Assembly: GCF_030159095.1 (NCBI RefSeq)
Contig: NZ_BRXS01000001.1
Coordinates: 992,001 to 1,056,000, forward strand
Source: Roseisolibacter agri
Lineage (GTDB): Bacteria; Gemmatimonadota; Gemmatimonadetes; Gemmatimonadales; Gemmatimonadaceae
Length of the DNA stretch: 64,000 nucleotides
Direction: 5' to 3'
The position numbers and the translations under genes are program-made. A model generated the notes under the pieces. It searched no databases. It had not been told where the DNA came from and was given only the letters and a program-made list of their open reading frames with translations. This document shows, piece after piece, positions 56,319 to 64,000 of this stretch (position 1 is its first letter; each line of letters opens with the position of its first letter).

Positions 56319-57272
56319 CTAGCGGTCCACGTCGCCCGATGCGAGGCCGGAAGGCAAGTCGCTGGCCGTGACGCCCTCGCGTGGGCGGGTCGCCATCGCC
56401 AGCTCGGCGCGCGCCGCCTGCGCGGCCGCGGCGGCCGCCTCGATCCGCACGACGTGGCCGAGGATGAGGTCCGCCAGCTCGTCCGGCGCTTCCTCGGGGG
56501 TGAGGCGGCCGACGCCCGGCAGCCGCGCCAGCCGCGTGTCCGGGATCGCGTGCAGGAGCCGCGTCGGGACCTCCGCGGGCACCCAGGGGTCGGCCTCGCC
56601 CCAGACGACCAGCGTCGGCGCGGTCACGCACGCGAGGTCGATCTCGTCGACCTCCTCGGTGCGCAGCGAGCGCGCGAGGTCGAGCAGGTGCGTCACCCCG
56701 TCGCGGCCGACGAAGGGCGCGAGGTAGCGCGCGACCAGCCGCTCGGGCATGTGCGCGCGGTTGGCGACGCTCCCCTGGAGCACCGGCGCCAGCAGCGGCG
56801 AGGCGCCGAACATCCCGCGCGACAGCCGGAACGCGACGCGGGCGGTGTTCCGCTGCAGCGTGCGCACGTCGCGCCCCGGCATGTGCTCGAAGGCGACCGT
56901 GTTCACGAGCACCAGGCCGGCGACGCGGTCGGGGCGCGTGGCCGCCAGCCGGAGCGCCACGCCGCCGCCCACGTCGACGCCGACGATGACCGACCGCGCC
57001 ATGCGCAGCACGGTGAGCGCGCGGTCCAGGTACTCCGCCTGCGCCGCGACCCCGAAGTCGGCCTCGATGGGGCGGTCCGACTCGCCGTGCCCCAGCAGGT
57101 CGAGCGCGACGGCCGTGTGCCGCGCGATCGCGAGCTGCGGCGCCACCTCGCGCCAGAGGAAGCTGCACGTGCCGAAGCCGTGCAGCAGCACGATCGGGGT
57201 GCCGCCGTGGCCGTAGCGTTCGGCGTGCAGCGATCCGGGTCCGACGGGAAGGCGGAGGTGGTCGGCGCGCAC
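56319..57272 (-). CDS. alpha/beta-hydrolase-fold protein with Asp at the nucleophile site
   Basis: The 317-residue protein has the alpha/beta hydrolase layout: oxyanion HGFG at 31-34 (IVLLHGFGTCSFLW), LDLLGHGESDRP, and the nucleophile elbow VGVDVGGG where D100 replaces Ser, as in haloalkane dehalogenases and epoxide hydrolases. The acid is likely D228 in VVWGEADPWVP. At the position of the catalytic His, LPGVGRLTPEEAPDEL has Arg256 instead of His. It may have lost hydrolytic activity or use another residue. The end is an Ala-rich helix (AAAAAAQAARAELAMAT). The start is GTG. Upstream lies a 320-base non-coding stretch. Confidence 0.8.
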   Translation of the reverse strand: MRADHLRLPVGPGSLHAERYGHGGTPIVLLHGFGTCSFLWREVAPQLAIARHTAVALDLLGHGESDRPIEADFGVAAQAEYLDRALTVLRMARSVIVGVDVGGGVALRLAATRPDRVAGLVLVNTVAFEHMPGRDVRTLQRNTARVAFRLSRGMFGASPLLAPVLQGSVANRAHMPERLVARYLAPFVGRDGVTHLLDLARSLRTEEVDEIDLACVTAPTLVVWGEADPWVPAEVPTRLLHAIPDTRLARLPGVGRLTPEEAPDELADLILGHVVRIEAAAAAAQAARAELAMATRPREGVTASDLPSGLASGDVDR

Positions 57273-57592
57273 GGGCGTGACGAGGGCGAAGCGGGAGGCG
57301 CGGAAGCGGACCGCGGCCGACGGGCCCGACGGAAACCGGCGGGACCAGCGGGGTACGGAACGGCGCGGACGGGCGAGAAGCTAACGTGCCGCGCTCCGGT
57401 GGCACGAGTCGCGCCCGCACGACAGGCACGGGCGAGGGCCGCCGGCGTGACCGCGAGGCCGTCGGCGCCGTCCACCCGATGGGACCCGATGGGCCGCGCG
57501 AGCTCGCCGGCCGGAGCAGTCGCCGGAGGACGCGCGGGTGCGTACCTTTGCCTCCGGCATACCCGCACGCGCAGCACGCGCAGGGACGCCGC
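57273..57592. other. 320-base stretch without a gene
   Basis: This GC-rich gap lies between the divergent alpha/beta-hydrolase gene and the small gene at 57593. It must carry promoters for both. I see no hairpin, repeat or small reading frame worth reporting. Confidence 0.4.
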
Positions 57593-57898
57593 ATGTCGGA
57601 CGAACAGACCTACGACGCCGCTCGCGCCCGCAACCTCGAGGCGCTGCTCCTCGCGTTGGCGGAGCGCATCACCGAGCTCCACGCGCGCGGCGAGCTGCTG
57701 CGGCACGCCGGTCCCCTCATGCGGCTGATCGGCGACGTGCGGAGCGAGCTCTTTCACTACGAGGTGCGCGCGACCTACGACACCCCCGAGGTGGCGGAGA
57801 GTCGGCGCATCGTGCAGCAGGCCCTCGACGCTCAGGACAGCAATACATGGCATCGAAGCGAATGGACGCCGGACGCGGAGGACGACCGGACGTCGTGA
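57593..57898 (+). CDS. hypothetical small helical protein
   Basis: The 101-residue protein is charged and helical (DEQTYDAARARNLEALLLALAERITELHARGELL, then LIGDVRSELFHYEVRATYDTPEVAESRRIVQQAL). No domain is recognised. Its last 52 bases overlap the first codons of the DsbA-like gene in another frame. The conserved-looking centre (LIGDVRSELFHYEVR) and the position immediately before an operon gene support it. The end (TWHRSEWTPDAEDDRTS) is encoded in the overlap and may be dispensable. Confidence 0.55.
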   Translation: MSDEQTYDAARARNLEALLLALAERITELHARGELLRHAGPLMRLIGDVRSELFHYEVRATYDTPEVAESRRIVQQALDAQDSNTWHRSEWTPDAEDDRTS

Positions 57899-58650
57899 AG
57901 CAGGCCCGCGGCAAGCAGTCGCGCCGCGGCTTCTACCTCACGCTCCTCCTCGTCGGCGTGGCCGGCGTCGCCGGCATCCTCTGGGCGACGCAGCGCTCCA
58001 AGACCGCCGCCGTCGTCACCGTCCCGACGCCCGCCGCGAACCTCGCGGCCGCGCCGGGCTACGTGAAGGGCAGCCCCACCGCGCCGGTGGAGATCGTGGA
58101 GTACGCGGACTTCGAGTGCCCGGGGTGCGGCCAGTTCGCTACGGTCACCGAGCCGGACGTGATGAAGCGGCTGGTCGAGACGGGGCAGGCGCGCTACCGC
58201 GTCTACCTCTTCCCGGTGAACGCGTCGCACCGCAACAGCCCCGCGGCCTCGCTGGCCGCCGCCTGCGCGGACGACCAGGGGAAGTTCTGGGAGATGCACG
58301 ACCGCATCTTCGCGGGCCAGAACGACTGGAACTCGTTCGCGACGGACGACCCGAAGTCGATCTTCGCCGGCTACGCGAAGGAGATCGGCGCGGACGCCGC
58401 GACGTGGGAGCAGTGCTACGACGGCCGCAAGCACGTCGACCGCATCGCGGCGCATGCGAAGGCGGCCGAGACGGCGCAGATCCGCTCGACGCCATCGTTC
58501 GTGATCGGGGACAAGATGGTCGCGGGCGCGCAGCCCTTCGACGTCATCAAGGCGATGGTGGACTCGGCCCGCGCCACCGCGGCCGCCGCGCCCGTGACGC
58601 CGGCCAACGCCGGCGACACCGCCAGGCGCACGCCGGTCGCGGCGCCCTGA
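57847..58650 (+). CDS. membrane-anchored DsbA/thioredoxin-like protein
   Basis: The 267-residue protein has one N-terminal membrane helix (GFYLTLLLVGVAGVAGILWA) followed by a periplasmic thioredoxin-fold domain of the DsbA/DSBA_2 type: VEIVEYADFECPGCGQFATV with the C91-P-G-C94 active site, SLAAACADDQGKFWEMHDRIF, and cis-proline STPSFVIGDKMV-AGAQPF. It should oxidise or isomerise cysteine pairs in exported proteins. No partner (DsbB-like) is near. The start could be the ATG at 57847 or the next ATG at 57862. A long hairpin terminator follows, then two palindromic elements. Confidence 0.9.
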   Translation: MASKRMDAGRGGRPDVVKQARGKQSRRGFYLTLLLVGVAGVAGILWATQRSKTAAVVTVPTPAANLAAAPGYVKGSPTAPVEIVEYADFECPGCGQFATVTEPDVMKRLVETGQARYRVYLFPVNASHRNSPAASLAAACADDQGKFWEMHDRIFAGQNDWNSFATDDPKSIFAGYAKEIGADAATWEQCYDGRKHVDRIAAHAKAAETAQIRSTPSFVIGDKMVAGAQPFDVIKAMVDSARATAAAAPVTPANAGDTARRTPVAAP

Positions 58651-58673
58651 CGCTCGCGGCGCCGGGAACGACC

Positions 58674-58704
58674 GAGGGGCCTCGCCGTCACGGCGGGGCC
58701 CCTC
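58674..58704 (+). terminator. terminator after the DsbA-like gene
   Basis: GAGGGGCCTCGCCG (58674-58687) pairs with CGGCGGGGCCCCTC (58691-58704) with one T-G pair and a three-base loop. Confidence 0.7.
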
Positions 58705-58712
58705 ATGCCTTT

Positions 58713-58839
58713 GGGAGGGGTGCGGATCCTCCGGATGTGAGCGGATGCCTCGGATCGCTCCTCTCGGCGCACGGGGCGTAGGCGCCACGTGGAGCGATCC
58801 GGAGCATCCGTCTCGATCCGGAGCATCCGCATCCTCTCC
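58713..58839. repeat. palindromic element B1 (127 bp)
   Basis: Arms of 49 bases (58713-58761 and 58791-58839) are imperfect inverted copies around a 29-base loop. Conserved pieces include CGGATCGCTCC (58751-58761) against GGAGCGATCCG (58791-58801), and CTCCGGAT within both. No coding sense is supported. An 18-bp perfect palindrome (GGTCCGGCG/CGCCGGACC, 58852-58869) separates it from B2. Confidence 0.6.
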
Positions 58840-58884
58840 AAATGGCAGAAAGGTCCGGCGCGCCGGACCCGAACGACAACAGCA

Positions 58885-59004
58885 GCAAGGATGAAAGTCC
58901 GAGAAGGTCTGATAACGACGGATGGCTCCGGTGGAGCGCGACCGACATCGCACTCGCGCGGAGCCATCCGCTCTTATCAGACCTTCTCCGAACTTCATCC
59001 TTGC
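58885..59004. repeat. palindromic element B2 (120 bp)
   Basis: Arms of 46 bases (58885-58930 and 58959-59004) are inverted copies with 40 of 46 matches around a 28-base loop. Conserved pieces are GCAAGGATGAA and GAGAAGGTCTGATAA in the left arm, and CGGATGGCTCCG next to the loop. Together with B1 it fills the 394-base gap 58651-59044. Confidence 0.6.
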
Positions 59005-59044
59005 AATGCCGTTCGCCCTTCGGGGCTGGCGCGAGGACGACCGC

Positions 59045-59455
59045 TCAGGCGCGCCGGCGCCGCCGGGCCTCCGCCGCGTCGTCCAGCCGCAGCCGCGGCT
59101 TCCCGCCGTCGTCGCCGTCGCCCTCGGCGCCCTGCGCGGCGGGAGCCGTCGCGGGCGTCCCCGGGCCGCGCTGCCGGCGGCGGAAGGGGACCAGATCCTG
59201 GCCCAGCACCACCAGCGCGCGCGTGGCCACCGTGCTCGCCAGCGGCTCGGGGATCCCCATCACGCGGATGTAGGTGTCGATCGCCCGGTCGAAGGGCAGG
59301 TCCTCCGCCAGCGTGTCCATGAACATCAGCGCGTTGTCCACGTGCGCGCGGACGATGGACTCCTCGGCCCGGGCCTGCGCCAGCCGCAGGCGGCGCTCGG
59401 CGGCCGGCGGCAGCTTGCGGGAGAAGATCGCTTCCGGGAAGAGCTTGCCGAGCAT
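59045..59455 (-). CDS. hypothetical protein with basic tail
   Basis: The 136-residue protein starts MLGKLFPEAIFSRKLPPAAERRLR, followed by a helical part (AQARAEESIVRAHVDNALMFMDTLAEDLPFDRAIDTYIRVMGIPEPLA) and a disordered, charged tail with DDGGKPRLRLDDAAEARRRRRA. An earlier in-frame start (59521) adds 22 residues with no conserved look. No family is recognised. It lies downstream of the acs region on the same strand, separated by a hairpin. Confidence 0.55.
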   Translation of the reverse strand: MLGKLFPEAIFSRKLPPAAERRLRLAQARAEESIVRAHVDNALMFMDTLAEDLPFDRAIDTYIRVMGIPEPLASTVATRALVVLGQDLVPFRRRQRGPGTPATAPAAQGAEGDGDDGGKPRLRLDDAAEARRRRRA

Positions 59456-59569
59456 GCGGGGACTGGTGGGCGACCGGGCGATGCGCGAGCCGGCGACGTG
59501 CGCCGGCCGGGCCACCGTCAAGATACACTGGCCGGCCGGTCAGGGGGCACGAGCCGTACCAGACAGGGA

Positions 59570-59601
59570 CGCCCCCCGGTGACCGTGGTCACCGGGGGGC
59601 G
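59570..59601 (-). terminator. terminator after acs
   Basis: CGCCCCCCGGTGACC (59570-59584) pairs perfectly with GGTCACCGGGGGGCG (59587-59601), 26 bases after the stop codon. Confidence 0.7.
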
Positions 59602-59627
59602 CGAGCCGGCCAGGAACGGACGGGCCG

Positions 59628-61607
59628 TCAGCTCTCCTGCGCCTCGTACTGGTCCTTCAGCGACGCCACCACGCCCGGGTCGGCCAGCGTCGTCGTGTCG
59701 CCCAGCGCGCGCCCCTCGGCGATGTCGCGCAGCAGGCGGCGCATGATCTTGCCCGAGCGTGTCTTCGGGAGGTCGGCGCTGAACAGGATGTCGTCCGGTC
59801 GCGCGATCGGGCCGATCTTCTCGGCCACGTGGTCGCGCAGCTCGTCGCGCAGCGCGCCGCTGGGCGCGTGCCCGGCCCGCAGCGTGACGAAGGCCGCGAT
59901 CGCCTGGCCCTTCAGCTCGTGCGCCTTGCCCACCACGGCGGCCTCCGCGACCGCCGGATGGTCCACGAGCGCGCTCTCGACCTCCATCGTGCCGATGCGG
60001 TGGCCGGCGACGTTCAGCACGTCGTCCACGCGCCCGAGGATCCAGTAGTAGCCGTCCTCGTCGCGCTTGGCGCCGTCGCCCGCGAAGTAGAGGTCCGGGC
60101 GCCCCGGCCACTTCGAGAAGTAGGTGTCGACGAAGCGCTGATCGTCGCCCCAGATGGTGCGCAGCATCGACGGCCACGGGCGCGTGAGCGCGAGCAGGCC
60201 GCCGCCCACCTCGATCTCCTGGCCGGCCGAGTCCAGCAGCGCGGCCGAGACACCGGGGAAGGGGACCGTCGCGGAGCCGGGCTTGGTGGCCGTGGCGCCC
60301 GGCAGCGGCGTGATCATGATCGCGCCCGTCTCGGTCTGCCACCACGTGTCCACGATCGGGCAGCGTCCGTGGCCGATGTGCTCGTGGTACCACATCCACG
60401 CCTCGGGGTTGATCGGCTCGCCCACGGAGCCGAGGAGGCGCAGGCGCGACAGGTCGTAGCGCGCGGGGAACTCGGGGCCCCACTTCATGAACGCGCGGAT
60501 CGCCGTCGGCGCCGTGTAGAAGATGGTGACGCCGTAGCGCTCGCAGATCGCCCAGAAGCGGTCCTTCTCCGGCCAGTCGGGCGCGCCCTCGTAGAGCACG
60601 CAGGTCGCGCCGTTCGCCAGCGGCCCGTACACGATGTACGAGTGCCCGGTGACCCAGCCGATGTCCGCCGTGCACCAGTAGACGTCCTCCTCCTTGAGGT
60701 CGAAGACGTACTTCGTCGTCGCCGCCGCGGCGGTGAGGTAGCCGCCCGTCGAGTGCACGATCCCCTTCGGCTTTCCCGTCGTGCCCGACGTGTAGAGGAC
60801 GAAGAGCAGGTCCTCGGCGCTCATCTCCTCGGGCGCGCGGTAGAAGCCGCCGTCGGCGTTGCGCGCCTCGCGCATGAGGCGGTGCCACCAGTGGTCGCGC
60901 CCCTCCTTGATCTCGGTGAACGCCGCGTCGCCCGGCGCGCCGGCGCGCCGCTGCACGACGACCACGTGCTCGATCGACGGGCACTCGGCGAGCGCCTTGT
61001 CGGCGTTGCGCTTGAGCGGGATCACCTGGCCGCGGCGGTAGGAGCCGTCGGCCGTGATCAGCACCTTGCACTGCGAGTCGTTGATGCGGTCGCGCAGCGA
61101 CTCCGGGCTGAACCCGCCGAAGACGACCGAGTGGATCGCGCCCACGCGCGCGCACGCGAGCATCGCGATCACCGCCTCGGGGATCATCGGCAGGTAGATC
61201 GCGACGCGGTCGCCCTTCTTCACGCCCAGCCGGTCGAGCACGAGCGCGAACTGGTTGACCTTCCGGTAGAGGTCCCAGTAGGTCAGCGTGCGCTGGTCGC
61301 CCGGCTCGCCCTCGAAGATCAGCGCCGCCTTGTTGCGCCGCGGCCCCTCGACGTGCCGGTCGAGGCAGTTGACGCTCGCGTTCAGCGTGCCGTCGGCGAA
61401 CCACTGCGCGTGCGGCGGCGTCCAGTCGAGCGTGCGCGTGAACGGCTTGATCCACGTCAGCTCGCGCGCCATCCGGGCCCAGAAGGCGTCGGGGTCGGCC
61501 GCGCCCTCGCGGTGCAGCGCGTCGTCGCCGACGAGCGCGTCCCGGCGGAAGGACTCGGGGGGCGGGAAGGAGCGCTCCTCGCGGAGGAGGACGTCGAGAT
61601 CGCTCAT
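59628..61607 (-). CDS. acs: acetyl-CoA synthetase
   Basis: Acs makes acetyl-CoA from acetate, CoA and ATP through an acetyl-AMP intermediate. The 659-residue protein has the adenylate-forming A3 motif [13 protein letters not shown] near residue 272, TWWQTETG (A5), [33 protein letters not shown] (A7-A8 order) and [13 protein letters not shown] near 621, where the lysine is acetylated in regulated family members. Length and order match. The ATG at 61607 begins [14 protein letters not shown]. The gene is divergent from an MFS transporter, with 117 bases between holding both promoters, so acetate or a related acid may be imported by that protein. Its strong hairpin terminator is at 59570. Confidence 0.96.
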   Translation of the reverse strand: MSDLDVLLREERSFPPPESFRRDALVGDDALHREGAADPDAFWARMARELTWIKPFTRTLDWTPPHAQWFADGTLNASVNCLDRHVEGPRRNKAALIFEGEPGDQRTLTYWDLYRKVNQFALVLDRLGVKKGDRVAIYLPMIPEAVIAMLACARVGAIHSVVFGGFSPESLRDRINDSQCKVLITADGSYRRGQVIPLKRNADKALAECPSIEHVVVVQRRAGAPGDAAFTEIKEGRDHWWHRLMREARNADGGFYRAPEEMSAEDLLFVLYTSGTTGKPKGIVHSTGGYLTAAAATTKYVFDLKEEDVYWCTADIGWVTGHSYIVYGPLANGATCVLYEGAPDWPEKDRFWAICERYGVTIFYTAPTAIRAFMKWGPEFPARYDLSRLRLLGSVGEPINPEAWMWYHEHIGHGRCPIVDTWWQTETGAIMITPLPGATATKPGSATVPFPGVSAALLDSAGQEIEVGGGLLALTRPWPSMLRTIWGDDQRFVDTYFSKWPGRPDLYFAGDGAKRDEDGYYWILGRVDDVLNVAGHRIGTMEVESALVDHPAVAEAAVVGKAHELKGQAIAAFVTLRAGHAPSGALRDELRDHVAEKIGPIARPDDILFSADLPKTRSGKIMRRLLRDIAEGRALGDTTTLADPGVVASLKDQYEAQES

Positions 61608-61724
61608 GGCGCGTTGCGGCGAATTGCGGGGCGGGAGAGGGGTGCGCAACGGTGCGCACGCGCGGAAGATTACCCCGCGCCCCGTCCCGTCTCCACCCTG
61701 CCTCCACCCTGCCGCCCGACCCCC

Positions 61725-63389
61725 GTGGCCCACCCCGCGTCCGCGTCGCCCGATCGCCCCACCGCCGTCCGCACGCTCGCGCCGGGCGAGGTGCGCGGCG
61801 TCATCTTCGCGTCGTCGCTCGGCACCGTCTTCGAGTGGTACGACTTCTACCTGTACGGATCGCTGGCGGCGATCATCTCGAAGCAGTTCTTCTCGGGCGT
61901 GAACCCCACGGCGGCGTTCATCTTCGCGCTGATGGCGTTCGCCGCGGGCTTCGCCGTGCGCCCCTTCGGCGCGCTCGTGTTCGGGCGGCTGGGCGACCTG
62001 GTGGGGCGGAAGTACACGTTCCTGGTCACGATCCTCATCATGGGCCTCTCGACGTTCGTCGTCGGCGTGCTGCCCTCGTACGCGAGCATCGGCATCCTGG
62101 CGCCGGTGATCCTCGTCGCCCTGCGCCTGCTGCAGGGGCTCGCGCTCGGCGGCGAGTACGGCGGCGCCGCGACGTACGTGGCGGAGCACGCGCCGCCGGG
62201 GAAGCGCGGGCTCTACACCGCGTGGATCCAGACGACGGCGACGCTCGGCCTCTTCCTCTCGCTGCTCGTGATCCTGGCCTGCCGCGTGGCGCTCGGCACC
62301 GCGGCGTTCGAGGCGTGGGGGTGGCGCATCCCGTTCCTCGTGTCGCTGGCGCTGCTCGGCGTCTCGGTGTGGATCCGCGTGCGGTTGAACGAGTCGCCGC
62401 TGTTCGCCGCGATGAAGGCGGAGGGGAAGACGTCGAAGGCGCCGATCGCCGAGTCGTTCGGCAACTGGGCCAACCTGCGCATCGTGCTGATCGCGCTGTT
62501 CGGTCTCGTGGTGGGGCAGGCGGTGGTGTGGTACACGGGGCAGTTCTACGCGCTCTTCTTCCTCACGCAGCTGCTGAAGGTGGACGCGCAGACGGCCAAC
62601 CTCCTGGTCGCCGCGGCGCTGCTCCTGGGCACGCCGTTCTTCCTCGTGATGGGCGCGCTGTCGGACCGCATCGGGCGCAAGCCGGTGATCCTCGCCGGCT
62701 GCGCGCTCGCGGCGCTGACGTACTTCCCGCTCTTCCGCGCGCTCACGCACTACGCGAACCCCGCGCTGGAGCACGCGCAGGCGGCGGCGCCGGTGACCGT
62801 CGTCGCCGATCCCGCCGAGTGCACCTTCCAGTTCAATCCCGTCGGGACGAGCAGGTTCACGTCGAGCTGCGACGTGGCGAAGGCCGCGCTGGTGAAGGCC
62901 GGCGTCCCGTACGCGAACGTCGCCGCGCCGGCGGGCACCACGGCGCAGGTGCGCGTGGGCACGACGGCGATCCCCGCCTACGACGCGAGCGCGAGCGACG
63001 CGGCGGCGCAGGGGCCGACGTTCGAGCGCACGCTCGGCGGCGCGCTCGCGAGCGCCGGCTATCCCGCCGCGGCCGACCCCGCGCGCATCAACCACGCGAT
63101 GGTGGTCGCGGTGCTGTTCGTCCTCGTGCTGTTCGTGACGATGGTCTACGGCCCGATCGCGGCGATGCTGGTGGAGCTCTTCCCCACGCGCATCCGCTAC
63201 ACGTCGATGTCGCTGCCATACCACATCGGCAACGGCTGGTTCGGCGGCTTCCTGCCCACGACGGCGTTCGCGATCGTCGCGGCCACGGGCGACATCTACG
63301 CGGGGCTCTGGTACCCGATCGTCATCGCCGCGCTCACGGTGGTCGTGGGCGCGCTGCTGGTGCGCGAGACGAAGGACGTCGACATCTGA
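61725..63389 (+). CDS. MFS transporter of the metabolite:H+ symporter type
   Basis: The 554-residue protein starts at GTG. Twelve membrane helices are visible, with the MHS-type first part [23 protein letters not shown] and the conserved [25 protein letters not shown] (the loop 2-3 motif D-x2-G-R-K) and [23 protein letters not shown]. An insertion of about 110 residues near 345-455 ([30 protein letters not shown] and beyond, two cysteines) lies between helices 9 and 10, probably outside the membrane. Relatives carry dicarboxylates, betaine or shikimate. Being divergent from acs, a carboxylate substrate is plausible. Confidence 0.9.
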   Translation: MAHPASASPDRPTAVRTLAPGEVRGVIFASSLGTVFEWYDFYLYGSLAAIISKQFFSGVNPTAAFIFALMAFAAGFAVRPFGALVFGRLGDLVGRKYTFLVTILIMGLSTFVVGVLPSYASIGILAPVILVALRLLQGLALGGEYGGAATYVAEHAPPGKRGLYTAWIQTTATLGLFLSLLVILACRVALGTAAFEAWGWRIPFLVSLALLGVSVWIRVRLNESPLFAAMKAEGKTSKAPIAESFGNWANLRIVLIALFGLVVGQAVVWYTGQFYALFFLTQLLKVDAQTANLLVAAALLLGTPFFLVMGALSDRIGRKPVILAGCALAALTYFPLFRALTHYANPALEHAQAAAPVTVVADPAECTFQFNPVGTSRFTSSCDVAKAALVKAGVPYANVAAPAGTTAQVRVGTTAIPAYDASASDAAAQGPTFERTLGGALASAGYPAAADPARINHAMVVAVLFVLVLFVTMVYGPIAAMLVELFPTRIRYTSMSLPYHIGNGWFGGFLPTTAFAIVAATGDIYAGLWYPIVIAALTVVVGALLVRETKDVDI

Positions 63390-63409
63390 GGGCCTGTGAA
63401 GGCGGTCGC

Positions 63410-63431
63410 CGCCGGTGCTACGGCACCGGCG
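63410..63431. terminator. hairpin overlapping the amidohydrolase stop
   Basis: CGCCGGTGC (63410-63418) pairs with GCACCGGCG (63423-63431) over TACG, between convergent genes; the amidohydrolase stop codon (complement of 63418-63420) lies within it. Confidence 0.5.
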
Positions 63432-63999
63432 CGCCCGTCGCCGCTCGCGCGAGCGCATCGTGCACGATCCGCCCGCCGACGACGGTGAGCACGCTCGTGG
63501 TCGCGGGGAGCGCCGCCGGCGGCACGGTGAACACGTCCTGCGACAGCACGGCGAGGTCGGCGAGCATCCCGGGCGCGAGGGTCCCCTTCTCGCGCTCCAT
63601 CCCCTCCGCGTACGCGGAGCCGCGCGTCAGGATCGTCACCGCCTCCTCGCGCGAGACGGCCTCGCCCGGGCGTGCCGGCGCCGTGACGGCGACGAGCATG
63701 TCGACGAACGGGTTGGGCAGCCCGTCGGAGCCGTAGCCGGTCACGATCCCGGCGGCGCGCCAGCTGCGCAGCGAGGCGCTCGTGCGCGGCTGCGCGACGA
63801 CGATCCCCAACCGCGCGGCGCGCGGGACGAAGTCGCCGCCGAGCCGGCTCGCGTGCTCGAGGCGCAGCCGCCGGCGGCGCCACTCGGAGTCGGGCGCCAT
63901 CCGCTCCATCTCCGACAGCACGAGCGCGAGGCTGCTGTCGCCGACGACGTGCAGCATCGTCTGGTCGCCGCCGCGCAGCGCGTCGCGCAGGATGGCGCG
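63418..63999 (-). CDS. amidohydrolase family 3 protein (5' part outside window)
   Basis: Only the last 193 residues are in the window; the frame continues beyond it. It shows the closing part of a YtcJ-type amidohydrolase: [16 protein letters not shown] (the H of the HAxGD-like motif), [46 protein letters not shown] (late metal-site aspartate), then [34 protein letters not shown]. Family members hydrolyse amide bonds in N-substituted compounds using zinc or iron. The substrate is unknown. It converges with the MFS transporter gene, 28 bases apart. Confidence 0.85.
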   Translation of the reverse strand, partial: RAILRDALRGGDQTMLHVVGDSSLALVLSEMERMAPDSEWRRRRLRLEHASRLGGDFVPRAARLGIVVAQPRTSASLRSWRAAGIVTGYGSDGLPNPFVDMLVAVTAPARPGEAVSREEAVTILTRGSAYAEGMEREKGTLAPGMLADLAVLSQDVFTVPPAALPATTSVLTVVGGRIVHDALARAATGAPVP

Positions 64000-64000
64000 C

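Noticed and set aside
58651-59044. Small proteins in the gap after the DsbA-like gene
   Set aside because: All frames cross the two large palindromes and lack ribosome sites or conserved character.

Overview
The window is 64 kb of very GC-rich bacterial chromosome, densely packed with genes on both strands. The cell is Gram-negative: it has a TonB-dependent receptor, outer-membrane beta-barrel candidates, lipoproteins and PEP-CTERM proteins. GC content, a row of PEP-CTERM genes, many exported peptidases and frequent GTG starts suggest a soil-type member of the Gemmatimonadota. That assignment is inference; no rRNA or other marker is present. I found no tRNA, rRNA, CRISPR array, integrase, transposase or phage gene, so this looks like ordinary chromosome with small repeat elements.

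Layout. 1-5.6 kb: 3' part of a TonB receptor overlapping a ParA-like ATPase, then a DEAD-box RNA helicase and a GntR-type regulator. 5.6-10.8 kb (minus): envelope-glycan cluster of a glycosyltransferase, a GH1/RmlD fusion and a flavoprotein of the UDP-galactopyranose-mutase/amine-oxidase type. 11-13.4 kb (minus): NlpC/P60 peptidase and queC-queE (7-deazaguanine synthesis). 13.5-23 kb: M28 peptidase, TerC membrane protein, SDR fusion, DCC/OsmC thiol pair, DinB protein, small outer-membrane protein, inorganic pyrophosphatase, radical-SAM/HhH protein and a DUF2628-like membrane protein. 23-26.5 kb (minus): four successive PEP-CTERM genes, each followed by its own hairpin terminator; a fifth lies at 36 kb. 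26.7-28.8 kb (minus): the aguB-aguA putrescine pair. 29-34 kb: glycine-zipper lipoprotein, pantothenate kinase, aconitase. 34-46 kb: M20 peptidase, patatin-ferredoxin fusion, APC permease, kynureninase-like enzyme, beta-lactamase-fold protein, pseudouridine-5'-phosphate glycosidase and two TPR proteins. 46.5-51.6 kb: ABC exporter pair and a double M16 peptidase. 51.6-58.7 kb: operon of a sugar nucleotidyltransferase, a SpeD-like protein lacking the usual catalytic residues and a membrane/TIM-barrel-like protein; divergent CDP-alcohol phosphatidyltransferase; alpha/beta hydrolase; membrane-anchored DsbA-like protein. 59-64 kb: acetyl-CoA synthetase divergent from an MFS transporter, and the 3' part of an amidohydrolase.

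How it is organised. Operon members often overlap by four bases as GTGA (or ATGA), which implies translational coupling. Intergenic spaces carry long perfect GC hairpins, mostly terminators; in two places a hairpin arm contains the next gene's start codon. Two gaps (30.8-31.2 kb and 58.7-59.0 kb) hold pairs of 120-133 bp palindromic elements resembling dispersed repeats. The observations most worth following are the SpeD-like protein with Cys replacing the pyruvoyl-forming Ser, the patatin-ferredoxin fusion, the palindromic element pairs, and a shared 13-bp motif upstream of three PEP-CTERM genes.
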